This document shows, piece by piece, positions 46,208-56,026 of a stretch of DNA of 64,000 bases. Within the stretch, counting starts at the first letter, position 1; the number at the start of each line of letters is the position of its first letter. The position numbers and the translations under genes were made by a program. The DNA is taken from the NCBI GenBank assembly GCA_038897115.1, contig JAWAXC010000002.1, forward strand, positions 16,494-80,493, written 5' to 3'. Under the pieces are notes generated by a model. The model ran no database searches. It saw only the letters and a program-made list of their open reading frames with translations, and was not told where the DNA came from. Source of the stretch: Sulfolobales archaeon. Its GTDB lineage: Archaea; Thermoproteota; Thermoprotei_A; Sulfolobales; AG1.

Positions 46208-47452
46208 ATGCAGCTGGTGATCTTAGCTGGTGGAAAGGGTGAGAGGCTTAAGCCGATAACAGATACTAGGCCAAAGCCCATGGTAATAGTTGCTGGGAAG
46301 ACGCTGATTCAGAGGCTTTTTGAGGCAGGATATCACAGCGGTATTAGGAAGTTCATAGTGGTAACAGGCTATATGGGTGATCTTCTCTCAAAACACGTTA
46401 AAGATCTAGCATCTAGCCTAGGGGTTGATGTAGAGATAGCTAGGCAGAAAGAGGAGAGGGGCAGCGGTGATGCACTCGCAACAGCCTCCAGCTATATCAC
46501 CGAAGATAGTGTAGTAGTATACGGCGATCTCTTCGTAGAGGATAGAGTTATAAAGATGGTTGTAAACTCCCAAACCCCCCTCATAGTTGGTGTTAACCAT
46601 AGTGAGCCTTGGAACTATGGCGTTATACTAGAGAGATCGGGGGAGGCTGTTAAAATTATGGAGAAGCCCTCTCCAGCGGAGGTCAAGGGAGGGGCGCTGA
46701 TCAATGCGGGTATCTATAGAATCTCCCCAGATATGGTGAGATATCTAGATAAGATCCAGGTGTCGCCTAGGGGTGAGATAGAGCTAACAGATCTAGTAGA
46801 GATTCTATATAACATGGGTAGAGGGTTTAAGGTTATCAGCATTAGTGAGGAGGAGTGGATTGATATTGGGAGGCCATGGGATGTGCTTGAGGCTAATAGA
46901 AGGGCTATAGAGAAGATCAGCGGTAGAGCTATATATGGGGAAGTAGAGGAGGGGGCGATAATTAAGGGCCCTGTATATATAGCTAGAGGAGCTAGGGTTA
47001 AGGGGCATACATATATAGAGGGCCCTGTATATATAGATGAAGATGCCGAGATAGGGCCTGGAGCATATCTAAGGCCCTATACATATATAGGGAAGGGCTC
47101 TAGGATAGGCTTCTCGGTAGAGATTAAGGCGAGTGTGATATTTGAGGGCGCCAAGATCTCCCATCTAAGCTATGTTGGCGATTCCGTGGTCTGTGAGAAT
47201 GTTAACTTCGGCGCTGGAACCATAATAGCTAATCTGAGGTTTGATGAACAACCAGTCAAAGTATGGGTTAAGGGGGAGAGGATCAATACTGGAAGGGTTA
47301 AGCTTGGCGCCTTTATAGGAGGCTATGTGAAAACAGGTGTTAACTCATCGATCCTACCTGGTGTAAAGGTTGGAGCATATGCGATTATATACCCAGGTGT
47401 TGTTGTTTCAAAGGATGTTGAATATGGGGGTGTTGTTAAATCCTCTATATAG
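46208..47452 (+). CDS. Bifunctional sugar-1-phosphate nucleotidyltransferase
   Basis: Protein of 414 aa with an N-terminal nucleotidyltransferase domain (LAGGKGERLKPITDTRPKPM) and a C-terminal left-handed beta-helix of hexapeptide repeats (about 235-400). This matches archaeal GlmU-like enzymes acting on glucose- or glucosamine-1-phosphate and acetylating the amino sugar. It may supply UDP-GlcNAc or dTDP-glucose for glycoproteins. It follows the M1 peptidase gene by 2 nt, so the two are cotranscribed. Confidence 0.9.
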   Translation: MQLVILAGGKGERLKPITDTRPKPMVIVAGKTLIQRLFEAGYHSGIRKFIVVTGYMGDLLSKHVKDLASSLGVDVEIARQKEERGSGDALATASSYITEDSVVVYGDLFVEDRVIKMVVNSQTPLIVGVNHSEPWNYGVILERSGEAVKIMEKPSPAEVKGGALINAGIYRISPDMVRYLDKIQVSPRGEIELTDLVEILYNMGRGFKVISISEEEWIDIGRPWDVLEANRRAIEKISGRAIYGEVEEGAIIKGPVYIARGARVKGHTYIEGPVYIDEDAEIGPGAYLRPYTYIGKGSRIGFSVEIKASVIFEGAKISHLSYVGDSVVCENVNFGAGTIIANLRFDEQPVKVWVKGERINTGRVKLGAFIGGYVKTGVNSSILPGVKVGAYAIIYPGVVVSKDVEYGGVVKSSI

Positions 47453-47458
47453 AGGAGC

Positions 47459-48229
47459 TTAGCCCTCTTTCTTTTCTTCCTCGAGCTCCTTAATAACCTC
47501 CCTTATCACATTCCTCAGATTCTCGCTACTTCTAGCCTTCTGCCTCGGCCTAGCCCTTTTAATTAAAACCTCTAGCAATTGATCCTCATATGGGACGCCT
47601 ATAAACTCGACTCGACCATTAATAGCTATAGATGGCACTGAGCTCACAGCATATTTCTGTGCTATATCCATATTCTCATATGCCTCAACAACTATTGAAG
47701 TTATATTCTTAGACCCAGCTCTATATGCTTCGAATGCAAACATGTTCGCCATTAAAACTGCATAGGGGCAGTAGGGGCATGAGGGCGTTACAATTGTCTC
47801 TATAACAACCTCTCCAGGGATCTTCTTTATCCCTTCTATTGTCTCAGAGCTGAGGCCGCTCTCACCCTGGCTTATCCTTATAAGGGTCTCTACGAAGGCC
47901 CTTATCTCCTCACCAGCGGGGATCCCATAGTATTTGATAGCTCCATCAAGGAGTATGATCGTTGGATATCTCTTCACATTATATCTCTTTATCTCATCCG
48001 TATCTACCTCCTCCTCGTAGATCTTTAGATCTATAAGCTTTCTCCCATTAACCTCCGGAGATTCATCCCTGATTGTCTCGAGCATCCGCCTTGTCTGCTT
48101 ACAAAAATCACATCGATCGCTTAAAAAGAGCTTCACAGTTACAACATTCCTCATATCAGTGAGGGCTTCTCTTAATGCCTGTCTCTCATATTCGTCAAAA
48201 TCTGTTTTAAAGCCATAATATATTGCCAT
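47459..48229 (-). CDS. Protein disulfide oxidoreductase (two-thioredoxin fold)
   Basis: Archaeal PDO of about 256 aa with two thioredoxin/glutaredoxin units. Active sites are CDFC (LFLSDRCDFCKQT) in the first half and CPYC (TPSCPYCPYA) in the second. It forms disulfide bonds in the cytoplasm, a trait of hyperthermophilic Thermoproteota. The start is ATG 48229 (MAIYYGFKTDF): a TATA box ctatatatta lies about 29 nt upstream, so the 32-residue extension to 48325 is not used. Confidence 0.9.
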   Translation of the reverse strand: MAIYYGFKTDFDEYERQALREALTDMRNVVTVKLFLSDRCDFCKQTRRMLETIRDESPEVNGRKLIDLKIYEEEVDTDEIKRYNVKRYPTIILLDGAIKYYGIPAGEEIRAFVETLIRISQGESGLSSETIEGIKKIPGEVVIETIVTPSCPYCPYAVLMANMFAFEAYRAGSKNITSIVVEAYENMDIAQKYAVSSVPSIAINGRVEFIGVPYEDQLLEVLIKRARPRQKARSSENLRNVIREVIKELEEEKKEG

Positions 48230-48353
48230 TTGGGTCAACACCTTAATAATATATAGATATGCTGGCTTATAAGCAGGTGATAGGCTCCGAAGTATGAATT
48301 GACGGTGAAGATTAAAAAGGGCCATGCTGTACTAGTACTAGTGTTGATAGGTT

Positions 48354-50150
48354 ATGGAGGAGATCGAGGTTCTGATAAGGAGATACTTAGCTATTAGACA
48401 TGCAACCTCGGGTAGCTACGATGATATCGAAGGAGCTATATATTATCTCAGCGATATATCTGGAGAGCAGATCTTGTGGAAAGCTATTAAAACCCCTGCT
48501 GGCTATAGACATGAGATACCCATACCATGGGAGAGAAGGATCAACAGTTATAGGTTATCCCCCACAGGCTATATAGCTTTTTCCACAGATATCGATGGGG
48601 ATGAGAGATGGTCTATCTACATAGCACGTGGGAATACGATAAAGCTTGTGAGTGGTGAGGATGGAACGATAAATAATCTGGGAGAGTGGAGCCCAAGTGG
48701 TAGGTATTTAAGCTATAGCTCTAATTTAAGGAATAGTGTTGACTTCGATCTATATATATATGATATACATACAGGAAAACCCATGAAAATCATAGAGAAC
48801 GATGGGATATTGAGTCCGTCTAGGTGGATAAGCGATGGGGATCTTCTAGCTGTAAAGATGTATACGTACCAGGATACAGATATTCTTCTAATTAGAAGAA
48901 GCGATGGATCTACAATAAATCTTACTAAGCATAGCGGTGAGGCTCAAAATAGAAGCCCGATACCGATAGACGATAGATTCCTTATCTTTATAACAAATAT
49001 GGGTGAGGAGTTTACAGGGATTGCTATATATGATCTTGAGAAGAGGAGCTGGAAATATATCATTAAAGAGGATTGGGATATTGAGGCGATAGACTATAGA
49101 AATGGGGTGCTAGCCTATGTGGTAAATGAGGATGGCTCTAGCATACTCAAATTATATAGCTTTGGGGATGGATCAAGTAGGGAGGTGCTAAGGCTATGGG
49201 GAACCATAGACGATATAGATCTTTTCAGCTCTGGGGCTGTGTTATCGGTTAACGCGCCTAGATATGGGCAGGAAATATTTGTAGCAGATTTCTCAGGTTT
49301 TCTCGAGAGGGTGACCTATTCACCAAAAATGGGGGTTTCTGAGGATAGCTTTATCTTGCCAGAGAAATTCGTATATAGATCCTTTGATAATCTCGAGATC
49401 CATGGGTTAGTATATAAACCCTCTAGGATCTCCGAAGAGCCTCCCCCAGCCGTGATCTATCTACATGGCGGCCCTGAGTCGCAGGAGAGAGTTGTCTTCA
49501 ACAGGATCCACCAGGCGCTCCTCTCACTCGGTATCGCTATTGTAGCACCTAATTATAGAGGATCCTCTGGTTATGGTAAGAGCTTCATACATCTAGACGA
49601 CGTTGATAAGAGGATCAACGCTGTTCATGATGTATACTACGCTGTTGAACATCTCTCTAAAAAAGGAGTGATAGATCCTAGTAGGCTTTGCGTTATGGGA
49701 GGCTCCTACGGGGGTTACTTAACTCTTATGATGCTATCTATATACCCTGATATATGGAGATGCGGTGTCGAGATTGTAGGGATTGTGAATCTAATCACAT
49801 TCATAAGGAATACCGGTGCTTGGAGGAGGAGGTATAGAATAGTTGAGTATGGAGACCCCGAGGTTCATGGAGATATCATGATCAAGCTAAGCCCGATAAC
49901 ATATGTAGACAGGATAAAGGCGCCATTAATGGTGATCCATGGGGCGAGAGATCCTAGAGTACCAGTTACCGAGGCTGAACAGCTTGTAGAAGCTCTTAGA
50001 TCTAGGGGTAAGGAGGTGAGGTATATAAGGCTTGAGGATGAGGGACATGGAATATCGAAGGTTAAAAATAGGATTAGAGTTTACTCCGAAGCAGTTAAAT
50101 TCATATATAGCCATCTCGTAGAAAGGCCTTATAGCCAACTTTCTAAATAG
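48354..50150 (+). CDS. S9 family peptidase (acylaminoacyl/prolyl oligopeptidase)
   Basis: Serine peptidase of 598 aa. An N-terminal beta-propeller of about 350 residues (WSPSGRYLSYSSN, DGDLLAVKM repeats) covers an alpha/beta-hydrolase domain with nucleophile Ser in GGSYGGYL near 450, Asp in GARDPRVP near 529 and His in DEGHGI near 562. Such enzymes release acylated or prolyl residues from small peptides. It lies alone, divergent from the PDO gene. Confidence 0.92.
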   Translation: MEEIEVLIRRYLAIRHATSGSYDDIEGAIYYLSDISGEQILWKAIKTPAGYRHEIPIPWERRINSYRLSPTGYIAFSTDIDGDERWSIYIARGNTIKLVSGEDGTINNLGEWSPSGRYLSYSSNLRNSVDFDLYIYDIHTGKPMKIIENDGILSPSRWISDGDLLAVKMYTYQDTDILLIRRSDGSTINLTKHSGEAQNRSPIPIDDRFLIFITNMGEEFTGIAIYDLEKRSWKYIIKEDWDIEAIDYRNGVLAYVVNEDGSSILKLYSFGDGSSREVLRLWGTIDDIDLFSSGAVLSVNAPRYGQEIFVADFSGFLERVTYSPKMGVSEDSFILPEKFVYRSFDNLEIHGLVYKPSRISEEPPPAVIYLHGGPESQERVVFNRIHQALLSLGIAIVAPNYRGSSGYGKSFIHLDDVDKRINAVHDVYYAVEHLSKKGVIDPSRLCVMGGSYGGYLTLMMLSIYPDIWRCGVEIVGIVNLITFIRNTGAWRRRYRIVEYGDPEVHGDIMIKLSPITYVDRIKAPLMVIHGARDPRVPVTEAEQLVEALRSRGKEVRYIRLEDEGHGISKVKNRIRVYSEAVKFIYSHLVERPYSQLSK

Positions 50151-50246
50151 GGCTTAGAATCAGTTTTATCTCGTATATTTTTAAGGATTTAGACTCGTTG
50201 ATCCCATCATACCTAATTCCGTTAGATATTCACTTAGATATCCACT

Positions 50247-50294
50247 ATTTACAACTAAAAGCCTCACCTCTTTAGAATGGGAAGGGGGTTAACA
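50247..50294 (-). repeat. IS200/IS605-type end relic
   Basis: On the minus strand: gttaaccccc, a decayed C-rich arm, ctaaag loop, gaggtgaggct, then tttagttgtaaa. This matches the element ends at 24250 and 25690-25731. No transposase is near. It fills part of the 280-bp gap after the S9 peptidase gene. Confidence 0.55.
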
Positions 50295-50402
50295 TGGTTT
50301 TCCAGGTCTGCCTCTCGATGGATGGGGCTGGAAAATATAGTGGCTAGGAATCTATGGAGAATCGTAGTATGGATAGATGGGAAACGAATAAGTTTGTGAA
50401 TG

Positions 50403-50410
50403 CTATATAA
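50403..50410 (+). promoter_or_regulatory. TATA box for tail-anchored protein gene
   Basis: ctatataa lies about 25 nt before ATG 50431, the spacing for a leaderless archaeal transcript. Confidence 0.5.
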
Positions 50411-50430
50411 GAACTCAACACTTTTTATAT

Positions 50431-51183
50431 ATGGGGAAAGCTGGTATAGGCAGGATTATAGATCTGCACTATATAATATCGAGGATCATAAATAAATACA
50501 TAGGCAGCCTTAATCCTGGAGATGTGTATGAGAGAGAGCTTGCTAACACCCTTATCTTTCTTAGAGAGAGTATGTGGAGATCCTGCGGCTCCTCAGGGGG
50601 GCTATGTGGTGAGGAGGTTGTAACAGGCTCTCTAGATCTTCTGAAGAATAGCTATAACCTCTTAGTGCTAAGATCCGGTGCTCCTTACGATGTTAAAATG
50701 AAGATCTATAGGATATTCAGGGAGCTAGTTGAGGAGCTAAATAGCTATGGTAAAAAGAACCTTGGCCATGATCTAGTAACTACTGAGTGGCTAAGAGAGC
50801 CTAGGCTATATAGACTCTCGGTGAAGGTAAGGGGTAAAAACATACCTAGGGAAGCTGTAGTAGAGATCATAGGTCATAATCACTACTCTGAAAAGGATAA
50901 GGTCAATCCTAGGGAGAATGTATTTAATCTAGCTGAGGGGGAATATCTTGTGAGACTCTCTATCGAGGGAAATGTAGCAGCTCAAAAGCAGATCTTCCTC
51001 GATAGGGATTATGAGGTGGAGCTGGTATACCAGGAGACACCTAAGGTATCTCAGAGACAGAGACAGGGGGAGGTGAGGATTGCTAAAAGGGTTTTTACAT
51101 ATCCCGGCGATCCTTCTCTAAAGATTCTATACATCTCGATAGCCTTGATCGTATTATCAGCGATTCTCCAGATGTTAAGATAA
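50431..51183 (+). CDS. Tail-anchored hypothetical protein
   Basis: Hypothetical protein of 250 aa. The N-terminal 110 residues are helical; residues 120-205 look like a beta-sandwich domain (LYRLSVKVRGKNIP ... EGEYLVRLSIEGNVAAQK). One hydrophobic helix ends the protein (KILYISIALIVLSAILQML), so it should be anchored in the membrane by its tail with the rest in the cytoplasm. It precedes rpoL by 59 nt. No family recognised. Confidence 0.65.
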   Translation: MGKAGIGRIIDLHYIISRIINKYIGSLNPGDVYERELANTLIFLRESMWRSCGSSGGLCGEEVVTGSLDLLKNSYNLLVLRSGAPYDVKMKIYRIFRELVEELNSYGKKNLGHDLVTTEWLREPRLYRLSVKVRGKNIPREAVVEIIGHNHYSEKDKVNPRENVFNLAEGEYLVRLSIEGNVAAQKQIFLDRDYEVELVYQETPKVSQRQRQGEVRIAKRVFTYPGDPSLKILYISIALIVLSAILQMLR

Positions 51184-51242
51184 GATCTAGTGTTGAATTA
51201 TGAATATAATATCCCATATGTAAATGCATATCTGGGAGAGAG

Positions 51243-51536
51243 ATGTCTCTAGAAATCCTGCCCAAGATCAAGGTGGAGAAGAGAACAGATAGGGAGTTGA
51301 TATTCACCCTAACAGGGGATCAACATGGAATACCAAATCTAATATCTAAGCTAGCTATTAGAAAACCCTATGTTAGCTATGCAGCCTATATAATAGATCA
51401 TCCGCTCACATCACAGCCAAGGGTGGTTATAGTGACAGATGGTACTAAAGATCCTTTGGATGTTTTGCTCGAGGTTTTGGAAGAGGCTAGGCAATACGCC
51501 CTCTCCATGAAGAGGGAGGTTGAGGAAAAGCTATAG
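51243..51536 (+). CDS. rpoL: RNA polymerase subunit L (Rpo11)
   Basis: Small assembly subunit of archaeal RNA polymerase, 97 aa, pairing with subunit D like Rpb11 with Rpb3. The signature LTGDQHGIPNLISKLAIRK and SYAAYIIDHPLTSQPRVVI are conserved, with the helical C terminus typical of the family. ATG 51243 follows gggagag. It is followed by the phosphodiesterase gene after about 65 nt. Confidence 0.95.
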   Translation: MSLEILPKIKVEKRTDRELIFTLTGDQHGIPNLISKLAIRKPYVSYAAYIIDHPLTSQPRVVIVTDGTKDPLDVLLEVLEEARQYALSMKREVEEKL

Positions 51537-51601
51537 ATAACGATCAAAAGCTAATGCTAAATAGCCATAGAGCATTATTTGATAAGGCCTGGGTGTGTAA
51601 T

Positions 51602-52111
51602 ATGTTGATAGGCGTTATGAGCGATAGCCATGACAACCTTTTAAAAATAGATTCTGCTATCAAAGCCTTTACAGAGGCTAGGGTTGATATGATCATACAT
51701 CTAGGCGACTATATAGCCCCATTCTCCCTAGCAAGGATTCTTAAAAGCGGGATCAGATTCGTTGGTGTGCTAGGAAATAACGATGGCGAGAGGCTAGGGC
51801 TTAAAGAAATTGCTTCCAAGGCTGGGCAGGAGCTCTATGACCCTCCATATGAGATGATTATTAATGGTAAAAAGATCCTGCTGCTTCATGGTTTCGGCCC
51901 GAGGGATAGAACCATAGGAATTGTCGAAAAGATCGCAAGAGGCGGTGGATACCACATCATCCTATACGGCCATACACACGAGGTAGATGTAAGAGTCGAG
52001 GGTGGAACCCTGATCCTAAACCCAGGAGAAGTTTTCGGAGGCCTTAGCGGAAGATCTACTGTAGCTATATTAGATCTAGATAGAATGGAGGCAAAAGTAA
52101 TCGATGTATAG
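51602..52111 (+). CDS. Metallophosphoesterase, YfcE/MJ0936 type
   Basis: Small phosphodiesterase of about 169 aa. Metal-binding motifs are visible: GVMSDSHDN, IIHLGDYI, VLGNNDGE, LLHG and YGHTHE. Members cleave simple phosphodiesters in vitro; the natural substrate is unknown. ATG 51602 (MLIGVMSDSHD) is the start, since family proteins begin at this strand and gggtgtg precedes it; ATG 51554 gives a non-conserved extension. Confidence 0.9.
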   Translation: MLIGVMSDSHDNLLKIDSAIKAFTEARVDMIIHLGDYIAPFSLARILKSGIRFVGVLGNNDGERLGLKEIASKAGQELYDPPYEMIINGKKILLLHGFGPRDRTIGIVEKIARGGGYHIILYGHTHEVDVRVEGGTLILNPGEVFGGLSGRSTVAILDLDRMEAKVIDV

Positions 52112-52142
52112 AGTTAAATTAAAACCTTTCTGGCGATAGCAT

Positions 52143-52688
52143 ATGGGATCTTATTTAAAGATATATGTGGATCCGAAAAGCAATATTATTCCAAACAGGG
52201 TTGACGGCTTATACATAGATCTCAGGGGTTTTAATGAGATCACCCCTTCACATATAGTTGATTTTATGAAGAATGTGGGTATAGATCCAAAAAATAGGTT
52301 GAAACCAATAGAGATCATAGCTGTTATAGATCCTGAAAAGCCGCCTCAGGGGTTAGAGCTTATTGGGTCTCTGTGGAGGCTTATAGCAGCAATAGATCTA
52401 GGGTTTGTTAGAAGCATCGCTACTCTAGAGATTGTGCAGAGATCCTTTAGGAATCTTGCTGTAAAAATAGATGTAGATAATTTAAGATATAGTATTAGCG
52501 TGATAGCTCTCCTAGTGCCGGATTACACAATAATACCGAGGTGTTCGCTAGACATTATAAGAGATCTAAAGATATATGCAGGAGCATCTACGGGAGAGAT
52601 CCTTGTTGAGGGGTGTGATGAGAGAGAGCTAGAAGATCTCACATATATTATAAGTGGCCTTATAATTCGTTCTAAAAAGCTCTTGTAG
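52143..52688 (+). CDS. Hypothetical protein
   Basis: Unrecognised protein of 181 aa, ATG 52143. Alternating hydrophobic strands and helices (YLKIYVDPKSN, IEIIAVIDPEKP, IAAIDLGFVRSIATLEIV) suggest a compact alpha/beta fold. No membrane segment, signal peptide or metal motif is seen. It is 31 nt after the phosphodiesterase gene and probably in the same transcript. Confidence 0.65.
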   Translation: MGSYLKIYVDPKSNIIPNRVDGLYIDLRGFNEITPSHIVDFMKNVGIDPKNRLKPIEIIAVIDPEKPPQGLELIGSLWRLIAAIDLGFVRSIATLEIVQRSFRNLAVKIDVDNLRYSISVIALLVPDYTIIPRCSLDIIRDLKIYAGASTGEILVEGCDERELEDLTYIISGLIIRSKKLL

Positions 52689-53009
52689 AAGTGATATTTT
52701 TCTACCAATTCATATTATTAAGTAGGATTATGGTTAGACCTTTAATGCTACTTTAGATCCTCTCTATGGGGTTTAATTTCTATTTGATATTACCTCTATA
52801 GGGCTTCTGAATCTATATCAAGCTATGCTCTATATCATTTTAATACTTTTTCTCTACATTAATGTGTGCTATATAGCTGTGATTAATATGTATTTCGGAT
52901 CTATTAAGGATTATTTTTGATCCATTGAGAATATATAGATAGTATTTATCGTTTGAGTGTAGGTTTCGTATAAACTATATATATATGAGGATTATTTAAC
53001 AATATTAAT
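52689..53009. other. AT-rich intergenic region
   Basis: About 320 bp, strongly AT-rich, upstream of the pilin-like gene. It has several TATA-like runs, the nearest being aaactatatatatatg at 52973-52988. No gene, RNA or repeat recognised. Confidence 0.45.
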
Positions 53010-53588
53010 ATGATGATCATATTGATGGATGTAAGATTTTTACAGGCTATGATATCTATAGAGGTGTTGAATAGCCTTAGGAGGGATAGACCTGGTAGGA
53101 GTAATAATGTAAACCCTGTGTTAGCAGTTGTGATCCTTGTTGCAATTTCTGTAATAATGTCTGGGGTATTTGCTTCCTATATAGTAGGTATCTTCCAAGA
53201 TAATGTAGAGACTAGAGATATTGATATTAGGATTATAAGTGTTGCTAGGCTTGGAGGTTCTAGCGATGGGGGTGGATGGAATATATATCTCGATATGAGG
53301 AATAGAGGTGGGGCTCCTGTTACGATTAAATATATTGAATTATATGCAGGGGCTTCAGAGATCTATCCTAGCATAGCCTCTAATCCAAATGTTTTATCCC
53401 CGATCGTGATTAGGCCAGGCGAGTCTAGGTTGGTTAGCTTGCTAATAACTAATCGCAGCATTGCTATCAACAGATCTAGTGATATGCTGATATTTACAGA
53501 TGAATCTATTAGTGAGGGCATGTGGATCACTATTAGACTGGTGGATGGCTATGGGAACAAATACTATATTAGCCTACAGCTGCCATGA
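53010..53588 (+). CDS. Archaeal type IV pilin-like protein
   Basis: Protein of 192 aa with a class III (pilin/archaellin) signal: basic RRDRPGRSNNVNPV and then a hydrophobic helix VLAVVILVAISVIMSGVFASYIV at about 36-58. Peptidase PibD/FlaK would cut before or near NPVLAV. The rest is a beta-rich extracellular domain with Asn glycosylation sites. It resembles the archaeal pilin N-terminal domain (DUF1628-like). It may be part of a surface filament; no assembly ATPase is near. The first ATG (53010) may be too early. Confidence 0.7.
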   Translation: MMIILMDVRFLQAMISIEVLNSLRRDRPGRSNNVNPVLAVVILVAISVIMSGVFASYIVGIFQDNVETRDIDIRIISVARLGGSSDGGGWNIYLDMRNRGGAPVTIKYIELYAGASEIYPSIASNPNVLSPIVIRPGESRLVSLLITNRSIAINRSSDMLIFTDESISEGMWITIRLVDGYGNKYYISLQLP

Positions 53589-53767
53589 AGACCCTATAGC
53601 TGGTGGTTAAGTAGATAAGGACTTAGCTCTCACCGCTTAACCTGATAATGATGATTATCGGTTTCTGCTGATCCTCTCTACTCTTTAGACGGTTTTCGCC
53701 GTAACCATCGCTATCAATTGGGTTTAAGCTCTAATATCTTGGTTTACCAATATATCTAGGTGATCAT

Positions 53768-54673
53768 ATGATCAAAGCTGTCCTTGATATGGATCCAGGT
53801 GTTGATGATGCTGTAGCCCTTATAATGGCTCTCGGGCTAGGGGATATCGAGGTTCTAGGTGTTACCATTGTTTCTGGAAATGTACATGTTGATCAGGGTG
53901 TTAGAAACGCGTTAAGGATTCTCAGCTATTTAGGGAGAAATGAGATCAAGGTTTATAAAGGTTCTGAGAAACCCCTTATAAGGGATCTAGTAACATCAGA
54001 GCATATCCATGGAGCAGATGGGCTCGGGGATTCCGGGATCCCAGAGGGTAGCGGGAGGGTTAGTGGCAATGCTATAAGCTTCATAGTCGAGACCCTTAGA
54101 AGGGAGAAGGCCTTTATAGTTGCTACAGGCCCTCTAACAAATATTGCTAGAGCCGTGATGGCTGATCCCTGGATCACAAGGAATATCGAGGGGATCATAG
54201 TTATGGGGGGAGCATTTGGGCTGACTAGATATGGTAAGGGTAACGTCACACCTAATGCTGAGTATAACTTCTATGTAGATCCTGAAGCAGCTAAGATAGT
54301 AATAAGATCCGGTGTAGATCCTAAAATTGTTAGCCTTGACGTTACACAGGATCCCAGGGCAAGGGTTTCGAAAGATAATATAGAGGAGATCAGAAGGATA
54401 GGGTCTAGAGCAGGCGAGCTGGTATATAGAATATTGCGGAACCCAGTGGAGAGGCTTGGATACTTCGAGCTCCACGACGCAATAGCACTATCAACACTTA
54501 TAGATCCCGAGGTGGTTAGGTTTAGAAGGTTCCACATATCTATAGACACATGCTGGGAGAGGGGTAGAAGCAGGATCGTCTCAGATCCTAGTGAGGCAGA
54601 TGGAGCGGCATATTTGAGCTATGATTTGAACGCCGAGAGATTCTTCGAAATACTTAGATATTCACTAAGATAA
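53768..54673 (+). CDS. Nucleoside hydrolase, inosine-uridine type
   Basis: N-ribohydrolase of 301 aa. The calcium-binding DMDPGVDDAVAL at the start, TGPLTNIA, VMGGAFGLTRYGKGN, NFYVDPEAA and the C-terminal HDAIAL with Asp are diagnostic. It releases ribose from nucleosides for salvage. ATG 53768 lies after ggtgatcat. It stands alone. Confidence 0.93.
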   Translation: MIKAVLDMDPGVDDAVALIMALGLGDIEVLGVTIVSGNVHVDQGVRNALRILSYLGRNEIKVYKGSEKPLIRDLVTSEHIHGADGLGDSGIPEGSGRVSGNAISFIVETLRREKAFIVATGPLTNIARAVMADPWITRNIEGIIVMGGAFGLTRYGKGNVTPNAEYNFYVDPEAAKIVIRSGVDPKIVSLDVTQDPRARVSKDNIEEIRRIGSRAGELVYRILRNPVERLGYFELHDAIALSTLIDPEVVRFRRFHISIDTCWERGRSRIVSDPSEADGAAYLSYDLNAERFFEILRYSLR

Positions 54674-54840
54674 ACAATAACCATGGCTACAGTTAAAAAT
54701 AGTTAACATGTGATGAAAAACATCTAGATATTATTTATAGTACATGCGGAAATGGAACAACAATATTTAACGGGATAAGGAGACCCATAGTATCCCTTAA
54801 ATATCTTCTCTATCAACAATAATTTGGAGATGGTGAGGAT

Positions 54841-55485
54841 ATGGAGACAGCCCATATGAAAAAGATACTCGTGGTAGGTGTGTTAGCAGCGCTGACAGTT
54901 GCTATAGGATATCCGGTTGCTGTGTGGGCTCTGAACATAGCTAAGCCTGTAGCCAGTGTGAGCAATAGCGGTAATAGCGATTCAGATGATTCGGGGCTCG
55001 AGGCGATATCTGCGGAGAACATAGATATTGAGGATCATATGAAGGCATTTGGAAATCAGATCCTGATATATGGAGAAAAGAGTCATAGAGATCATAGAGA
55101 AGCGTCTCACCACATATCACTACCGAAGATAGTGCTCTCAGCGGTGGTTAATGTATCAAGCTCGAATGTGCAGAACGTCTCTGCAGGTGATAAGGTTGGG
55201 CTGGTGCTAATCAAGAAGGGAGGCAATTACAGCCTGCTCATACTAATCCACCACAAAGTTGAGAATAGCAATAGAAGCAAGGTCTACCAGGTAATTGCGG
55301 GCAACGCGAGCGTCTCAGTAGGCAGCGATACAGTAACGATAAGTGGTAATATAACAAGGAGCACGCTCAATGGCTTCGGCGTAGGCTCAACGATCAATAT
55401 ATCTGTTAAGATAGGTAGTGCGTCACTGTCAAGCGGTTCATCATCAATAAGTGGAGATATATTAGCATTAGTATTCAAAAGATAG
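54841..55485 (+). CDS. Secreted hypothetical protein
   Basis: Exported protein of 214 aa. A signal peptide covers residues 7-30 (KKILVVGVLAALTVAIGY), followed by an acidic Ser/Asp linker (SNSGNSDSDDSG), His-rich patches (HRDHREASHH) and a beta-rich C-terminal half with many N-glycosylation sequons. His and Asp clusters could bind metal, but that is only a guess. ATG 54841 follows ggtgaggat. A regulator gene and a coiled-coil gene lie just downstream on the other strand. Confidence 0.7.
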   Translation: METAHMKKILVVGVLAALTVAIGYPVAVWALNIAKPVASVSNSGNSDSDDSGLEAISAENIDIEDHMKAFGNQILIYGEKSHRDHREASHHISLPKIVLSAVVNVSSSNVQNVSAGDKVGLVLIKKGGNYSLLILIHHKVENSNRSKVYQVIAGNASVSVGSDTVTISGNITRSTLNGFGVGSTINISVKIGSASLSSGSSSISGDILALVFKR

Positions 55486-55510
55486 TGTTTAAAACTATAT
55501 AATGTTATAA

Positions 55511-55525
55511 TTTTTAAACTTTTTT
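55511..55525 (+). terminator. T-rich terminator after secreted protein gene
   Basis: tttttaaactttttt about 26 nt after the stop codon fits the T-run termination signals of archaeal RNA polymerase. Confidence 0.5.
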
Positions 55526-55572
55526 AGTTCTAACCCCCATGATTAGCTATCCTATTTCATATCCGCGTTCCT

Positions 55573-55989
55573 TCACCTTTCCAGCTTCTCATCCCTTTCC
55601 ATACAGATTTTCAGCAAATATTTAGGCCTCCCTTTACTTCTCCTGCTAATCACAATACCCATCGCCTCAAGTTTTTTGACTCTATCGCTAACGATCCTTC
55701 TAGAGGCCCTGCCTCTGACGGCTTTAACCCCTCTATAGATCTCTATAACCCCCATGCTTCTACATGATGAGAGGATCTTTATGATGGTTTGGGATATAGG
55801 ATCTAGGCCGGCAAGTCCAGAGATTATATGCCATGCCCTTGCAGCATATTCTAGAGCCCTTATAAGGGGTATTGAAAGGGTTGAGGCGAGCTCTAGCGCG
55901 ATCCTAACTTCTCCTTCACCTACATCTCCTAAGGAGAGCTTCTCCTCTAACCTTGATAGGAGCTCAAGGATCCTATCCAGTTTAAACAT
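55573..55989 (-). CDS. Winged-helix regulator
   Basis: Protein of 138 aa. The C-terminal half is a winged helix-turn-helix (SQTIIKILSSCRSMGVIEIY, SDRVKKLEAMGIVISRRSKGRPKYLLKI), the last part being the wing. The N-terminal 70 residues form helices that could dimerise. It looks like a small MarR/ArsR-like regulator. It is 37 nt after the coiled-coil gene on the same strand and convergent with the secreted protein gene, so a role in controlling that group is plausible. Confidence 0.75.
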   Translation of the reverse strand: MFKLDRILELLSRLEEKLSLGDVGEGEVRIALELASTLSIPLIRALEYAARAWHIISGLAGLDPISQTIIKILSSCRSMGVIEIYRGVKAVRGRASRRIVSDRVKKLEAMGIVISRRSKGRPKYLLKICMERDEKLER

Positions 55990-56026
55990 GATTTCACTTA
56001 AAAGATAAAAAAGGTCTCGTGGGGCT